From: Streptomyces sp. Edi2
GTDB taxonomy: Bacteria > Actinomycetota > Actinomycetes > Streptomycetales > Streptomycetaceae
DNA: 64,000 nt
Assembly (NCBI RefSeq): GCF_040253635.1
Contig: NZ_JBEJGX010000003.1
Location: 4,489,501-4,553,500 of the forward strand
Direction: 5' to 3'
In this document: positions 7,804-15,597 of the stretch, one piece after another
How the letters are laid out: every line of letters begins with the position of its first letter
How positions within the stretch are numbered: the first letter of the stretch is position 1
Made by a program: the position numbers and the translations under genes
The notes under the pieces: model-generated
Seen by the model: the letters and a program-made list of their open reading frames with translations, nothing else
Databases searched by the model: none
Told to the model about the DNA's origin: nothing

Positions 7804-9243
7804 TCACACCCCCGTCTCTGCCGCGATCCGACCGTTCTTCACCGCTGTGGCCAGCTCCGCATGGTCTGCTTCCGTGCGGTCCGCGTACGTGACCGCGAAG
7901 TTCGCGATCGCCTCGTCCAGCTCCTCGTTCTTGCCGCAGTAGCCGGCCAGAAGGCGAGGGTCGGCGCTGTGCGCATGGGCCCGGGCCAGGAGAGCGCCGG
8001 TCATACGGGCGTAGTCATCCATCTGGTCGCCTGACAGCTGCGCCGGGTCCACGCTGCCCTTGCGGTTCCTGAACTGGCGGACCTGGAAGGCCGTTCCGTC
8101 CCGCCGGCCGTTCCCCGCGCTCGCGCCACCGCCCGGCGACGCCGCTGCCTCGACCGTCGTCCAGCCCAGCAGAATGTCGCTGACCACCTGCATCCGGCGT
8201 TGCCCGAGCACCACCCGGCGTCCCTCGTGCACCACCTGCGGCACCGGGAAGCCGACCTTCGCCACGAACGGCACCAGCACCGAGGCACGGGCCTCCTTCA
8301 CCTGCAGGACAAGCGGCTCGCCCCGGTGATCCAACAGCAGCACCACATACGACCGCAGCCCCACGCTGCCCGTGCCGACCACACGGAACGCCACGTCGTG
8401 TATCGCGTGCCGCGCCATCAGGGGCAGCAGGTCCTCAGGGAGCGTCTCCAGATAGCCGGTGAGAGATGCGGCCACGGCGGCCGCTTCCGCATCAGGCACC
8501 CGCCGCAACACCGGCTGAGCGTCCACGAACCGGCGGCCACCGTCCGGTGTCTCCTCCGTCGCCTTTGCCGCGAACCGCGCGCTGGTGTTCTTGCGCGCCT
8601 TGTCCGCCACCCGCTCCAGCGTCCCCACGAGATCCTTTGCGTCGGCGTGCGAGACCAGCGCCTCATCGGCGATGGCGTTCCACGCCTCGGTCACCGGCAG
8701 CTTCGCCAGCAACCGCATCGTGCGCCGGTACGCGCCCGCCGCGTCCTGCGCCGCCTTGCGGCAGTCGCCCTCGCCGGCACCCGCCTCCCGGCCCGCCAGC
8801 ACCATCGACGTCGCAAGCCGCTTCACATCCCACTCCCACGGCCCGTACAGGGTCTCGTCGAAGTCGTTGAGATCGATGACCAGCTGACCGCGGGCGTCGC
8901 CGTAGAGTCCGAAGTTGGCGGCGTGGGCGTCCCCGCAGATCTGCGCGCCGATGCCGGTCACGGGGCTGCCCGTCAGGTCGTACGCCATCAGGCCCGCAGA
9001 GCCGCGGAGGAAGGCGAAGGGGCTCGCGGCCATCCGGCCGACCCGTATCGGTGTCAGGTCGGGCAGTCGGCCGGCATTGGACTGCTCAACCGCCGCGACC
9101 GCATCCGGCCGCCCCGCCGTGAACGACAGCGCGGCCTGCTCGGCTCGCGGAACGCTCTCCCGCAGAGCCCGCCCGGCGGCCTTGGGCGACGCCCCCTGCT
9201 TCTCCGCCTTCGCAAACCCCGGTACGTACGGCACACGCGGCAT
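7804..9243 (-). CDS. DUF2252 domain-containing protein
   Basis: A 479-aa protein with the DUF2252 pattern: FLRGSAGLMAYDL, then GDAHAANFGLY, DLNDFDETLYGPWEWDVKRLA and, near the end, QMDDYARMTGALLARAHAHS. The HxxNFG and DxND motifs resemble the catalytic core of aminoglycoside phosphotransferase-type kinases, so a phosphotransferase fold is likely; no substrate is known. ATG at 9243 opens MPRVPYVPGF. It appears monocistronic. Confidence 0.9.
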   Translation of the reverse strand: MPRVPYVPGFAKAEKQGASPKAAGRALRESVPRAEQAALSFTAGRPDAVAAVEQSNAGRLPDLTPIRVGRMAASPFAFLRGSAGLMAYDLTGSPVTGIGAQICGDAHAANFGLYGDARGQLVIDLNDFDETLYGPWEWDVKRLATSMVLAGREAGAGEGDCRKAAQDAAGAYRRTMRLLAKLPVTEAWNAIADEALVSHADAKDLVGTLERVADKARKNTSARFAAKATEETPDGGRRFVDAQPVLRRVPDAEAAAVAASLTGYLETLPEDLLPLMARHAIHDVAFRVVGTGSVGLRSYVVLLLDHRGEPLVLQVKEARASVLVPFVAKVGFPVPQVVHEGRRVVLGQRRMQVVSDILLGWTTVEAAASPGGGASAGNGRRDGTAFQVRQFRNRKGSVDPAQLSGDQMDDYARMTGALLARAHAHSADPRLLAGYCGKNEELDEAIANFAVTYADRTEADHAELATAVKNGRIAAETGV

Positions 9244-9373
9244 AGCGGGCCACCTCCCCCTTCACGACCTGCGTTCTTGTGTCCTTGTCCGCTGCGTCCA
9301 TCAGCCCGCCGAGCGAACCCGGCCTGCCGACGAGCAATGACGTTACCGAGATCCGGTCACACACTGCAGAGCC

Positions 9374-9382
9374 TGTGGATAA
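9374..9382 (-). promoter_or_regulatory. DnaA-box-like 9-mer TTATCCACA (minus strand)
   Basis: TGTGGATAA on the plus strand is TTATCCACA on the minus strand. It is an isolated match between the DUF2252 and membrane-protein genes, upstream of the DUF2252 start. Confidence 0.3.
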
Positions 9383-9462
9383 CTCTCCGGATCCCCGAAC
9401 CACGGAATCTCCGAGCAACGGCTCACCAGCCTTCGCCCTCGGGCCCCACCCCGAATCAACCG

Positions 9463-10845
9463 CTAAACCCCCACCGCCTCCTCCATCTCCGTCTCCACAT
9501 CCAGATCCACATCCAGATCCGCCTCCGCAGCTGCAGCCGCAGCCGTATCCGCGGCCCCAGCGCCCGCTTCCGGCCCGGCTCCCCCTGCCGACCGCACCGT
9601 CCGACCTCCCCGCTTCCGCGTCGGCTCCGGCTCCGGCTCCGGCACAGTTGCCGCCACCGCGGCCGCCGCCACCGCCGCGGCATTGGCCGCGGCTTCTGCC
9701 TCCGCGGTACGCCGCCGCTTCTCGGCCAGCGCCGCCGCTCCGACCATGAGCAGGCCGGCGACCAGCCACCCCGCCAGCGTCCAGATGTGCCCCGGCAGGC
9801 CGTAATCGTCGAAGTAGACGTGGCTGCGGGTGCCCTCCACGAAGCCCGCGCCGTTCCAGAACGAGTGCAGCGCCGCGAAGAAGCCGTTCTGCATCTCCGG
9901 ACGGAAGATCCCGCCGGAGGAGGTGAAGTTGAGCATGACGAAGAGAGCCATCACGCCGAGCGTGGTCCAGCGCTTGAGGAAGGTGTGCAGTCCGGTGCCG
10001 ATCAGCAGAATGCCGGCGGAGTAGAGCCAGGCCATGCCCCACAGGCCCCTGAGACCGTGATCGACGAGGTGGAAGACCGGGCCGGCGAACGCCGCCCCGA
10101 TGAGGCTGACGACGAAGGACGTACCGATCGCCAGCGCCGCCCGCAACCGGACCGGCAGCACGGCCCCGGCACCGCCGATCACCGCGACCGAGGCGTACGA
10201 GCCGATGCTGATCGCGACCAGCAGGAAGAAGATGCCCTGGCCGGTCGGGTCGTTCTCGGCCGTCGGCGCCACGTCCGTGACCTTCAAGGGAGCGCCTTGC
10301 CGCGCCGCGATCGGGGTGAAGACCTTCTGCACGACGGAAGCGCTGGTGTCGGATCCGGCGGTCGCCACCAACAGCTCGGGCGCCGCCTTCGCCGAAGCCG
10401 CCGCCGTCCCGCCGGAACCGGCCCCTCCGGATGCCCCCTTCGCCGGCGCCTTCTCCGTCCCCTTCGCCGAAGTCTTCGTCGCATCCTTCGCCACACCCTG
10501 CGCGTGGATCACATACGCACCGAAGATCTCCTGGTGCTTGAGCCGGTCGACCGCCGCAGCCCGGTCAGCAACGGTCCACACCTCCAGGTCACCGTCCGCC
10601 TTGTCGTTGATCGACTGGGCGAGCAGCTGCGCGCTCCGGCCCTGCCCGACGACCGCGACGGGCAGGTGATGCGGTGCCGGGTTCGCGAAGGCGCCCAGGT
10701 ACGCCAGACCCATCCCGATGCACATCAGCAGCGGGGTGATCAGGTGCGTCAGCACATGACGCAGCCCGGCGGAGTGGGGGGAGCGCGCGGAACGGTGGCT
10801 GCCGTGCTGCTCGCTTCGATGGTCGGGGCGTCGGACCGTACTCAT
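9463..10845 (-). CDS. Multi-pass membrane protein, ABC-2/YhgE-like
   Basis: A 460-aa protein. One TM helix lies near residues 30-55, then an extracytoplasmic domain (PVAVVGQGRSAQLLAQSI) with an Ala/Lys/Gly-rich insert, then about five TM helices (residues 200-385), and finally an Ala/Glu-rich cytoplasmic tail. This is the layout of ABC-2-type or YhgE/Pip-like permeases. No ATPase gene is adjacent. It is divergent from a MarR regulator, which suggests a drug or stress export role under that repressor. The low-complexity tail ends in an acidic DVDLDVETEMEE stretch. Confidence 0.75.
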   Translation of the reverse strand: MSTVRRPDHRSEQHGSHRSARSPHSAGLRHVLTHLITPLLMCIGMGLAYLGAFANPAPHHLPVAVVGQGRSAQLLAQSINDKADGDLEVWTVADRAAAVDRLKHQEIFGAYVIHAQGVAKDATKTSAKGTEKAPAKGASGGAGSGGTAAASAKAAPELLVATAGSDTSASVVQKVFTPIAARQGAPLKVTDVAPTAENDPTGQGIFFLLVAISIGSYASVAVIGGAGAVLPVRLRAALAIGTSFVVSLIGAAFAGPVFHLVDHGLRGLWGMAWLYSAGILLIGTGLHTFLKRWTTLGVMALFVMLNFTSSGGIFRPEMQNGFFAALHSFWNGAGFVEGTRSHVYFDDYGLPGHIWTLAGWLVAGLLMVGAAALAEKRRRTAEAEAAANAAAVAAAAVAATVPEPEPEPTRKRGGRTVRSAGGAGPEAGAGAADTAAAAAAEADLDVDLDVETEMEEAVGV

Positions 10846-10901
10846 GGACAGGCCTTCTCAGCTCGTCGGCTCAGCTGTCGCCACACCTACCGGTGATCAG
10901 T

Positions 10902-10918
10902 AGTTGGCAAATACAACT
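10902..10918 (+). promoter_or_regulatory. MarR-type operator 1 (AGTTG-N7-CAACT)
   Basis: An inverted repeat with 5-bp arms and a 7-bp spacer lies in the divergent intergenic region. It shares the TTG...CAA half-sites with the second palindrome 11 nt downstream, consistent with two MarR dimers controlling both divergent genes. Confidence 0.6.
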
Positions 10919-10928
10919 CTCAATATGC

Positions 10929-10943
10929 GTTGTACTATACAAC
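10929..10943 (+). promoter_or_regulatory. MarR-type operator 2 (GTTGTA-CTA-TACAAC)
   Basis: A perfect inverted repeat with 6-bp arms and a 3-bp centre lies 21 nt before the MarR GTG start, in an unusually AT-rich patch. Its position fits autorepression of the MarR gene and repression of the divergent membrane protein gene. Confidence 0.65.
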
Positions 10944-10964
10944 TACCTCTGCGAAAGGCAACTC

Positions 10965-11399
10965 GTGACTCACCGCGACGACTCCGTCGAGACCATCCAG
11001 CAGGAGATGACCGCGTTCGCCCGCCGGGCCCGTGCGACCGCCGCCCGGATGCACCCCGAGCTGTCACTGGTCTCCTACACCCTGCTGGCGCACCTCGATG
11101 ACCAGCACGGATGCCGCGCCACGGACCTCGCAGCGCACTATCTCCTGGACAAGTCCACGGTCAGCCGGCAGATCGCCGCACTGGAGAAGCTCGACTTCGT
11201 CGAACGCCGCGTCGACCCGGAGGACCACCGGGTCCAGGTGCTGCACCCCACCGAGAAGGGTGCCCAGGTCCTCGCCAACGTCACCGCGAGCCGCCGCAAG
11301 GCGTTCCAGGAGCGGCTGGCCGACTGGGACGAGGGTGATCTCGACCGCTTCGCCACCTACCTGCTGCGCTACAACGCCGCCCAGGAACGACTGGGATAA
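10965..11399 (+). CDS. MarR family transcriptional regulator
   Basis: A 144-aa winged-helix regulator. The recognition helix region LDKSTVSRQIAALEKLDFVERRVDPEDHRVQVLHPTEKG is a standard MarR wHTH. The GTG at 10965 follows GAAAGGC; earlier in-frame starts would place the operator inside the gene. It is divergent from the membrane protein and probably represses it and itself through the two palindromes. Confidence 0.92.
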   Translation: MTHRDDSVETIQQEMTAFARRARATAARMHPELSLVSYTLLAHLDDQHGCRATDLAAHYLLDKSTVSRQIAALEKLDFVERRVDPEDHRVQVLHPTEKGAQVLANVTASRRKAFQERLADWDEGDLDRFATYLLRYNAAQERLG

Positions 11400-11658
11400 G
11401 GGAACCAACGGTCGGGTCAACGACGGGGCCACCGGCCGGAACGCGGCAACTACGGACGCGACCACCCGCGCCCCACTCCAGCCCTACCCGGAAGCACCTA
11501 CCCGCAGACCAAGCTCAGCGCCACAGACCAGCTCAGCACAGACCCGCTCAGCACAGACCCGCGCACCCGCAGGCCCTCTCGCCGGCTCACCCCTGGAACC
11601 GCCCTCCGGAACCACCCCTGGAAACCGGCCCCCTGAAACCGCCCGCTTCCGGGGCCGC

Positions 11659-12021
11659 TCACTTCCGGAAGCGCTCCGGGCACTGCCCGCCATCCGCGAG
11701 ATAGGTCTCCGCCCAGCGCCCCAGTTCCTTGAGCGCGGGTTCCATCGCGAGACCGGCCTCCGTCAGCCGGTAGGAGACGCGCAGCGGCGGGCCCGGATCC
11801 ACCTCGCGCACGAGCAGGCCGGCCGCCGCCAGTTCCACGAGGCGGTCGGAGAGCATCCGCTCACTGATGCCGGGGATGGCCCGCCGCAGGTCGGCGAAGT
11901 GCACCGGCGCCGGCATCAGGGTGGCGACGATCAGCCCCGTCCAGCGCTTCCCCAACAGCTCGAAGACGCGTGTCACACCGTCGTCGACCTGCCTGCACAC
12001 CGCGTCGCCATGATCCGCCAT
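11659..12021 (-). CDS. HxlR family transcriptional regulator
   Basis: A 120-aa HxlR-type winged-helix protein with the typical FELLGKRWTGLIVATLM and FADLRRAIPGISERMLSDRLVELAAAGLLVREV segments. A Cys at residue 9 matches the N-terminal redox-sensing Cys found in YodB/HypR-type members. It is divergent from the azoreductase gene, with a YodB-type operator between them. About 260 nt downstream to the MarR gene hold only short repeats of GCTCAGCACAGACCC. Confidence 0.92.
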   Translation of the reverse strand: MADHGDAVCRQVDDGVTRVFELLGKRWTGLIVATLMPAPVHFADLRRAIPGISERMLSDRLVELAAAGLLVREVDPGPPLRVSYRLTEAGLAMEPALKELGRWAETYLADGGQCPERFRK

Positions 12022-12049
12022 ACAGCCAGGGTACCGCCTTCCCGTTGGC

Positions 12050-12064
12050 TACTGCAGAAAAGTA
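12050..12064 (+). promoter_or_regulatory. HxlR/YodB-type operator TACT-N7-AGTA
   Basis: TACTGCAGAAAAGTA matches the TACT-N7-AGTA consensus known for YodB/HypR-class HxlR repressors. It lies between the HxlR gene and the azoreductase gene, as in the Bacillus quinone/diamide-responsive yodB-azoR1 pair. That suggests induction of the azoreductase by electrophiles. Confidence 0.75.
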
Positions 12065-12147
12065 AGTTCCTGTGTTATTAATAGGGACGTACGGAATTCA
12101 ACCTGTGGTCGCGCATCGCCCGGCCGCCTACCGAAGGACCGATCCCC

Positions 12148-12798
12148 ATGGCCACGCTTCTGCTCATCGACTCCTCCCTCTTCCCCGAGGGCGGCTCCGC
12201 CTCCCGCTCGGTCACCGCGGCCTTCCGCAAGGCCTGGGAGGAGCAGCACCCCGACGGCACCGTGATCCACCGCGACCTGGCCGCCGACCCGCTGCCGCAC
12301 CTCGACGGCACCGGCGCCTCCGCCGGCTTCTCCGACCCGGCCGGCCACACCCCCGAGCAGCAGGCGGCCTTCGCGCTGCGCGTGAAGCTGGCCGAGGAGC
12401 TGGAGCAGGCCGACGCGATCGTCATCGGCGCTCCGATGTACAACTTCACGATTCCTTCCACGCTCAAGGCGTGGCTCGACCAGGTGATCATCATGGGCCG
12501 CACCGCGGGCGAACAGCCGTCGGCCAAGGGCACCCCGGTCACCGTCGTCGCCAGCCGCGGCGGCTCGTACGCGCCGGGCACGCCCCGCGAGCCCTTCGAA
12601 TACGTCCAGAACTACCTGGAGGCCGTGCTCAACGGCGGACTTGGGCTCGAAGTCGACTTCATCGTCCCCGAGCTGACCATGGCCCCCAACAACCCGGCGA
12701 TGGCCGAGCTCATCCCGCTGTACGAGACCTCCCGCGACAAGGCCCACGAGGACGCGGCAGCCAAGGCCAAGACCCTCGTCGCCCGCTTCGCCGCCTGA
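12148..12798 (+). CDS. azoR: FMN-dependent NADH:quinone oxidoreductase / azoreductase
   Basis: A 216-aa flavodoxin-like quinone reductase. The N-terminal IDSSLFPEGGSASRSV is the FMN phosphate-binding loop, and the APMYNFTIPSTLKAWLDQV segment is the AzoR signature. It performs two-electron reduction of quinones and azo compounds, avoiding semiquinone stress. It is regulated with the divergent HxlR gene through the TACT-N7-AGTA site. ATG at 12148 follows GAAGGA. Confidence 0.93.
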   Translation: MATLLLIDSSLFPEGGSASRSVTAAFRKAWEEQHPDGTVIHRDLAADPLPHLDGTGASAGFSDPAGHTPEQQAAFALRVKLAEELEQADAIVIGAPMYNFTIPSTLKAWLDQVIIMGRTAGEQPSAKGTPVTVVASRGGSYAPGTPREPFEYVQNYLEAVLNGGLGLEVDFIVPELTMAPNNPAMAELIPLYETSRDKAHEDAAAKAKTLVARFAA

Positions 12799-13427
12799 GA
12801 CCTCCCGAGAGCCGCCCCTTCCGACCTTCCGGCTCCCGAGGAGAGCCGCTGACGCTGCCTCATACGGCCTTAGCTGCCGCATGCAGGCTTGTACGACCCC
12901 ACAGCAGCCTCCACGGCCTCCCGGCAGCCTCACGCGGACCCGCCGCGACTCCGCCCGGCCCCATCGCCACACGGCCCCACCGCCGCACGACCTCACTGCC
13001 CCACGCAGGCGGGCGCCCCCACCACGGCGCCCGCCTCGCGGCGTAACCCCGCCCCCACTCCCCGACTCGCGACTCCCCGACCCCGACTCCCCGGCCCACT
13101 CGGCTCGTTGGCCCGCACTCCCCGTACGACCACGCCGGAGGTCACGGACCGGAAGGCGCGGACCGGAGGCTGAGGGCCGGAGGCTGAGGACCGGAAGCCG
13201 AGGAAAGAACCACGCGCCCACCACGAAACGTGACCCCTGCACCACAAACGGACACAGAAGTCACCCCCAAAGCCCCCACCAGCCCCGCATGTGACGCACC
13301 CCTCAAGCTGCCCCCGGAGTCACCCCAGGACACCCCCAAGCCACCTCGAGCCGCCAGTCCCCAGCCCGACCTCACCCCGCCGCACCCTCCCCCGTGACGC
13401 ACGCAACACAGTGACGAACACAACGAA
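12799..13427. other. Intergenic region without a supportable gene
   Basis: About 630 nt of C-rich, low-complexity DNA with short repeats of CCGGAGGCTGAGG and CTCCCCGACTC type around 13060-13200. I see no coding signal, RNA gene or clear promoter. Confidence 0.55.
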
Positions 13428-13469
13428 AGACCCCCGGGTCTCCGGATTTCTCCGGAGACCCGGGGGTCT
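13428..13469 (-). terminator. Strong stem-loop terminator of tRNA-Leu
   Basis: A perfect 18-bp stem (13428-13445 with 13452-13469) and a 6-nt loop lie 6 nt downstream of the tRNA-Leu 3' end on the minus strand. The sequence after the stem reads TTTCGTTGTG, a modest U-rich tail. Confidence 0.88.
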
Positions 13470-13475
13470 CATCTG

Positions 13476-13559
13476 TGCGCGAGGGGGGAGTTGAACCCCC
13501 ACGCCCTTTCGGGCACTGGAACCTGAATCCAGCGCGTCTGCCTATTCCGCCACCCGCGC
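13476..13559 (-). tRNA. tRNA-Leu (anticodon CAG)
   Basis: An 84-nt class II tRNA. Acceptor GCGCGGG pairs with CUCGCGC plus discriminator A. The anticodon stem CTGGA/TCCAG encloses loop TTCAGGT, giving anticodon CAG. A long variable arm (TGCCCGAAAGGGCG) and TTCAA T-loop are visible. CCA is not encoded. Confidence 0.95.
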
Positions 13560-14096
13560 ATGGGTGCTGCCGTTTGATGTTCTCACATGATCCGGGTTGT
13601 TCCGTCCGGGTCTTGTGCGAGCGCCTTTCGACATCGAGAACACTAGCACGGTGACGGGGGTGCCTTCACACGCCTTTTCGCCGGTCCCCGCCCTGCGGGG
13701 CCCCCGGGCCGCACCCCGCCGTGCCTCGAACATTCGCCGAGCACTGCCCCGAGGGTTCACACTCGCGGTAGCCGCAACAGGAGCGGGGGCCACCCGGCCC
13801 GCCTCCGGCCGGCCGGAGGCGGGTCGGCGCATGCGTCACGTCCGACTCCGGCACCCGCCCGGCGGGAGTGCCCGGCGGTTGCGGGACACTGTCAGCGGGG
13901 CACATCTACGATCGCAGTGCACGAGCAGTGGGCAAGGAGCAAGCAAGCACCGGGCAACCCTGTGAGGGGCGACACTCGTCCTCAAGGCGGGAAAGGGGAA
14001 CCAGCCGATTTCCCTACGCGTGGATACGATCAGTAAGCAGTATCAGGACGACTCGATCAGGACGACCCCGACGAAGACTGAGGAAGGAGGTGCCCC
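13560..14096. promoter_or_regulatory. Long leader/promoter region of the fhaA-pknB operon, with a 26-bp perfect palindrome
   Basis: About 540 nt separate tRNA-Leu from fhaA. No gene is supported. At 13798-13823 there is a perfect palindrome with 13-bp arms CCCGCCTCCGGCC, able to form a very stable hairpin. The ribosome-binding site AGGAAGGAGG (14081-14090) precedes the fhaA GTG. The operon promoter must lie here, but I cannot place it. Confidence 0.5.
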
Positions 14097-14927
14097 GTGG
14101 GAGTGCTGAAGCGTTTCGAGCAGCGTCTCGAAGGTCTCGTCAACGGCACCTTCGCCAAGGTGTTCAAGTCCGAGGTGCAGCCCGTTGAGATCGCCGGCGC
14201 GCTGCAGCGCGAGTGCGACAACAACGCCACCATCTGGAACCGCGACCGCACGGTCGTCCCCAACGACTTCATCGTCGAGCTGAGCACCCCGGACTACGAG
14301 CGGCTGAGCCCCTACAGCGGGCAGCTCGGCGACGAGCTCTCCAGCATGGTCCGCGACTACGCCAAGCAGCAGCGCTACACCTTCATGGGCTCGATCAAGG
14401 TCCATCTGGAGAAGGCCGACGATCTCGACACCGGCCTGTACCGCGTCCGCAGCCGTACGCTCGCCTCCAGCTCGTCCCAGGACCAGCCGGGCCCGGCCGG
14501 CGCGCAGCGCCCCGCGGCACCCCGCGGCGGCCGTCCCGGCGGCGGCCACGTGAGCCCGCCCCCCATGCCTTCGTCCCCGCCTCCCGGCGGCGCACAGCCC
14601 GCACCCCGTGCGGCACCGCCCGGTGCAGGACCGCAGCCCCACGCGCAGACCAGGCGCTGGATCGAGATCAACGGCACCCGCCACCAGATCTCGCGCCCGA
14701 CGCTCGTGATGGGCCGCAGCACCGACGCTGACGTACGGATCGACGACCCGGGTGTCTCCCGGCGTCATTGTGAGATCCGGGTCGGAACGCCCCCCACGAT
14801 CCAGGATCTGGGCTCCACGAACGGCATCGTGGTAGACGGGCAGCACACCACTCACGCTAATCTCCGCGACGGCTCGCGGATTGTCGTGGGCAGTACCACC
14901 ATCGTTTACCGGCAAGCCGAAGGGTGA
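14097..14927 (+). CDS. fhaA: FhaA, FHA-domain protein with N-terminal DUF3662
   Basis: A 276-aa cytoplasmic protein. DUF3662 spans about residues 1-125 (begins MGVLKRFEQRLEGLVNGTFAK), followed by a Pro/Gly linker and a C-terminal FHA domain (about 195-275) with MGRSTDADVRIDDPGVSRRHCEI and LGSTNGIVVDG. In mycobacteria FhaA binds phosphorylated MviN and regulates peptidoglycan precursor flipping. Here it heads a conserved growth operon with a Ser/Thr phosphatase and kinase, so it likely reads PknB phosphorylation. GTG start after AGGAAGGAGG. Confidence 0.95.
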   Translation: MGVLKRFEQRLEGLVNGTFAKVFKSEVQPVEIAGALQRECDNNATIWNRDRTVVPNDFIVELSTPDYERLSPYSGQLGDELSSMVRDYAKQQRYTFMGSIKVHLEKADDLDTGLYRVRSRTLASSSSQDQPGPAGAQRPAAPRGGRPGGGHVSPPPMPSSPPPGGAQPAPRAAPPGAGPQPHAQTRRWIEINGTRHQISRPTLVMGRSTDADVRIDDPGVSRRHCEIRVGTPPTIQDLGSTNGIVVDGQHTTHANLRDGSRIVVGSTTIVYRQAEG

Positions 14928-14937
14928 AGCGGGGGCA

Positions 14938-15465
14938 ATGTCAGAGCTGACCCTCACGGTCATGCGGTTGGGTTTCCTCGCCGTACTGTGGCTGTTCGTC
15001 ATCGTGGCCGTTCAGGTCATCCGCAGCGATCTGTTCGGCACGCGCGTCACACAGCGCGGTGCCGCCCGGCGCGGCGGGCAAGAAGCGCGTACGCAGCGGC
15101 AGGCCGCTGCGCCACCGCAGCAGCAGCGCCGCCAGGAAGGCGGTCGCGGCAACAACCGTCAGCGCCGCGGAGCACCCACCAAGCTGGTGGTCTCCGAGGG
15201 CTCGCTGACCGGCACCACCGTCGCCCTCCAGGGCCAGACCATCTCTCTGGGCCGTGCGCACGACTCCACCATCGTGCTGGACGACGACTACGCGTCCAGC
15301 AGGCATGCCAGGATCTACCCGGACCGTGACGGCCAGTGGATCGTCGAGGATCTGGGTTCCACCAACGGCACGTACCTGGACCGGACCCGACTGACGACCC
15401 CGACACCGATTCCGCTGGGAGCCCCGATCCGCATCGGCAAGACCGTCATCGAGCTGCGGAAGTAG
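14938..15465 (+). CDS. fhaB: FhaB/FipA-type FHA-domain membrane protein
   Basis: A 175-aa protein with one N-terminal TM helix (about residues 7-26, RLGFLAVLWLFVIVAVQVI), a Gln/Arg-rich linker and a C-terminal FHA domain with SLGRAHDSTIVLDDDYASSRHARI and DLGSTNGTYLD. It corresponds to mycobacterial FhaB/FipA, a phosphothreonine-binding divisome factor. It begins 10 nt after fhaA; the ATG at 14938 has a GGGGGCA ribosome site. Confidence 0.94.
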   Translation: MSELTLTVMRLGFLAVLWLFVIVAVQVIRSDLFGTRVTQRGAARRGGQEARTQRQAAAPPQQQRRQEGGRGNNRQRRGAPTKLVVSEGSLTGTTVALQGQTISLGRAHDSTIVLDDDYASSRHARIYPDRDGQWIVEDLGSTNGTYLDRTRLTTPTPIPLGAPIRIGKTVIELRK

Positions 15466-15597
15466 TACGACAATGAGCGAGCGGAGCGAGCGAGCCGCGA
15501 CGGTCCACTCGGCGGACCCGGGCGTGCTCCCGACCGGAGGGTGGGCAGTGTGGCTCGACGAGACCGGCTGTACCCCGAGCCGACGGGTGAGGTGCAC

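Noticed and set aside
6232..8034. Long plus-strand open frame opposite the rhodanese and J-domain genes
   Set aside because: It is antisense to two recognisable genes and encodes Arg/Pro-rich sequence without motifs.
8200..10896. Very long open frame on the plus strand opposite the DUF2252 and membrane protein genes
   Set aside because: It is an antisense artefact of GC-rich codon bias. The minus-strand proteins have clear family motifs and the plus frame has none.
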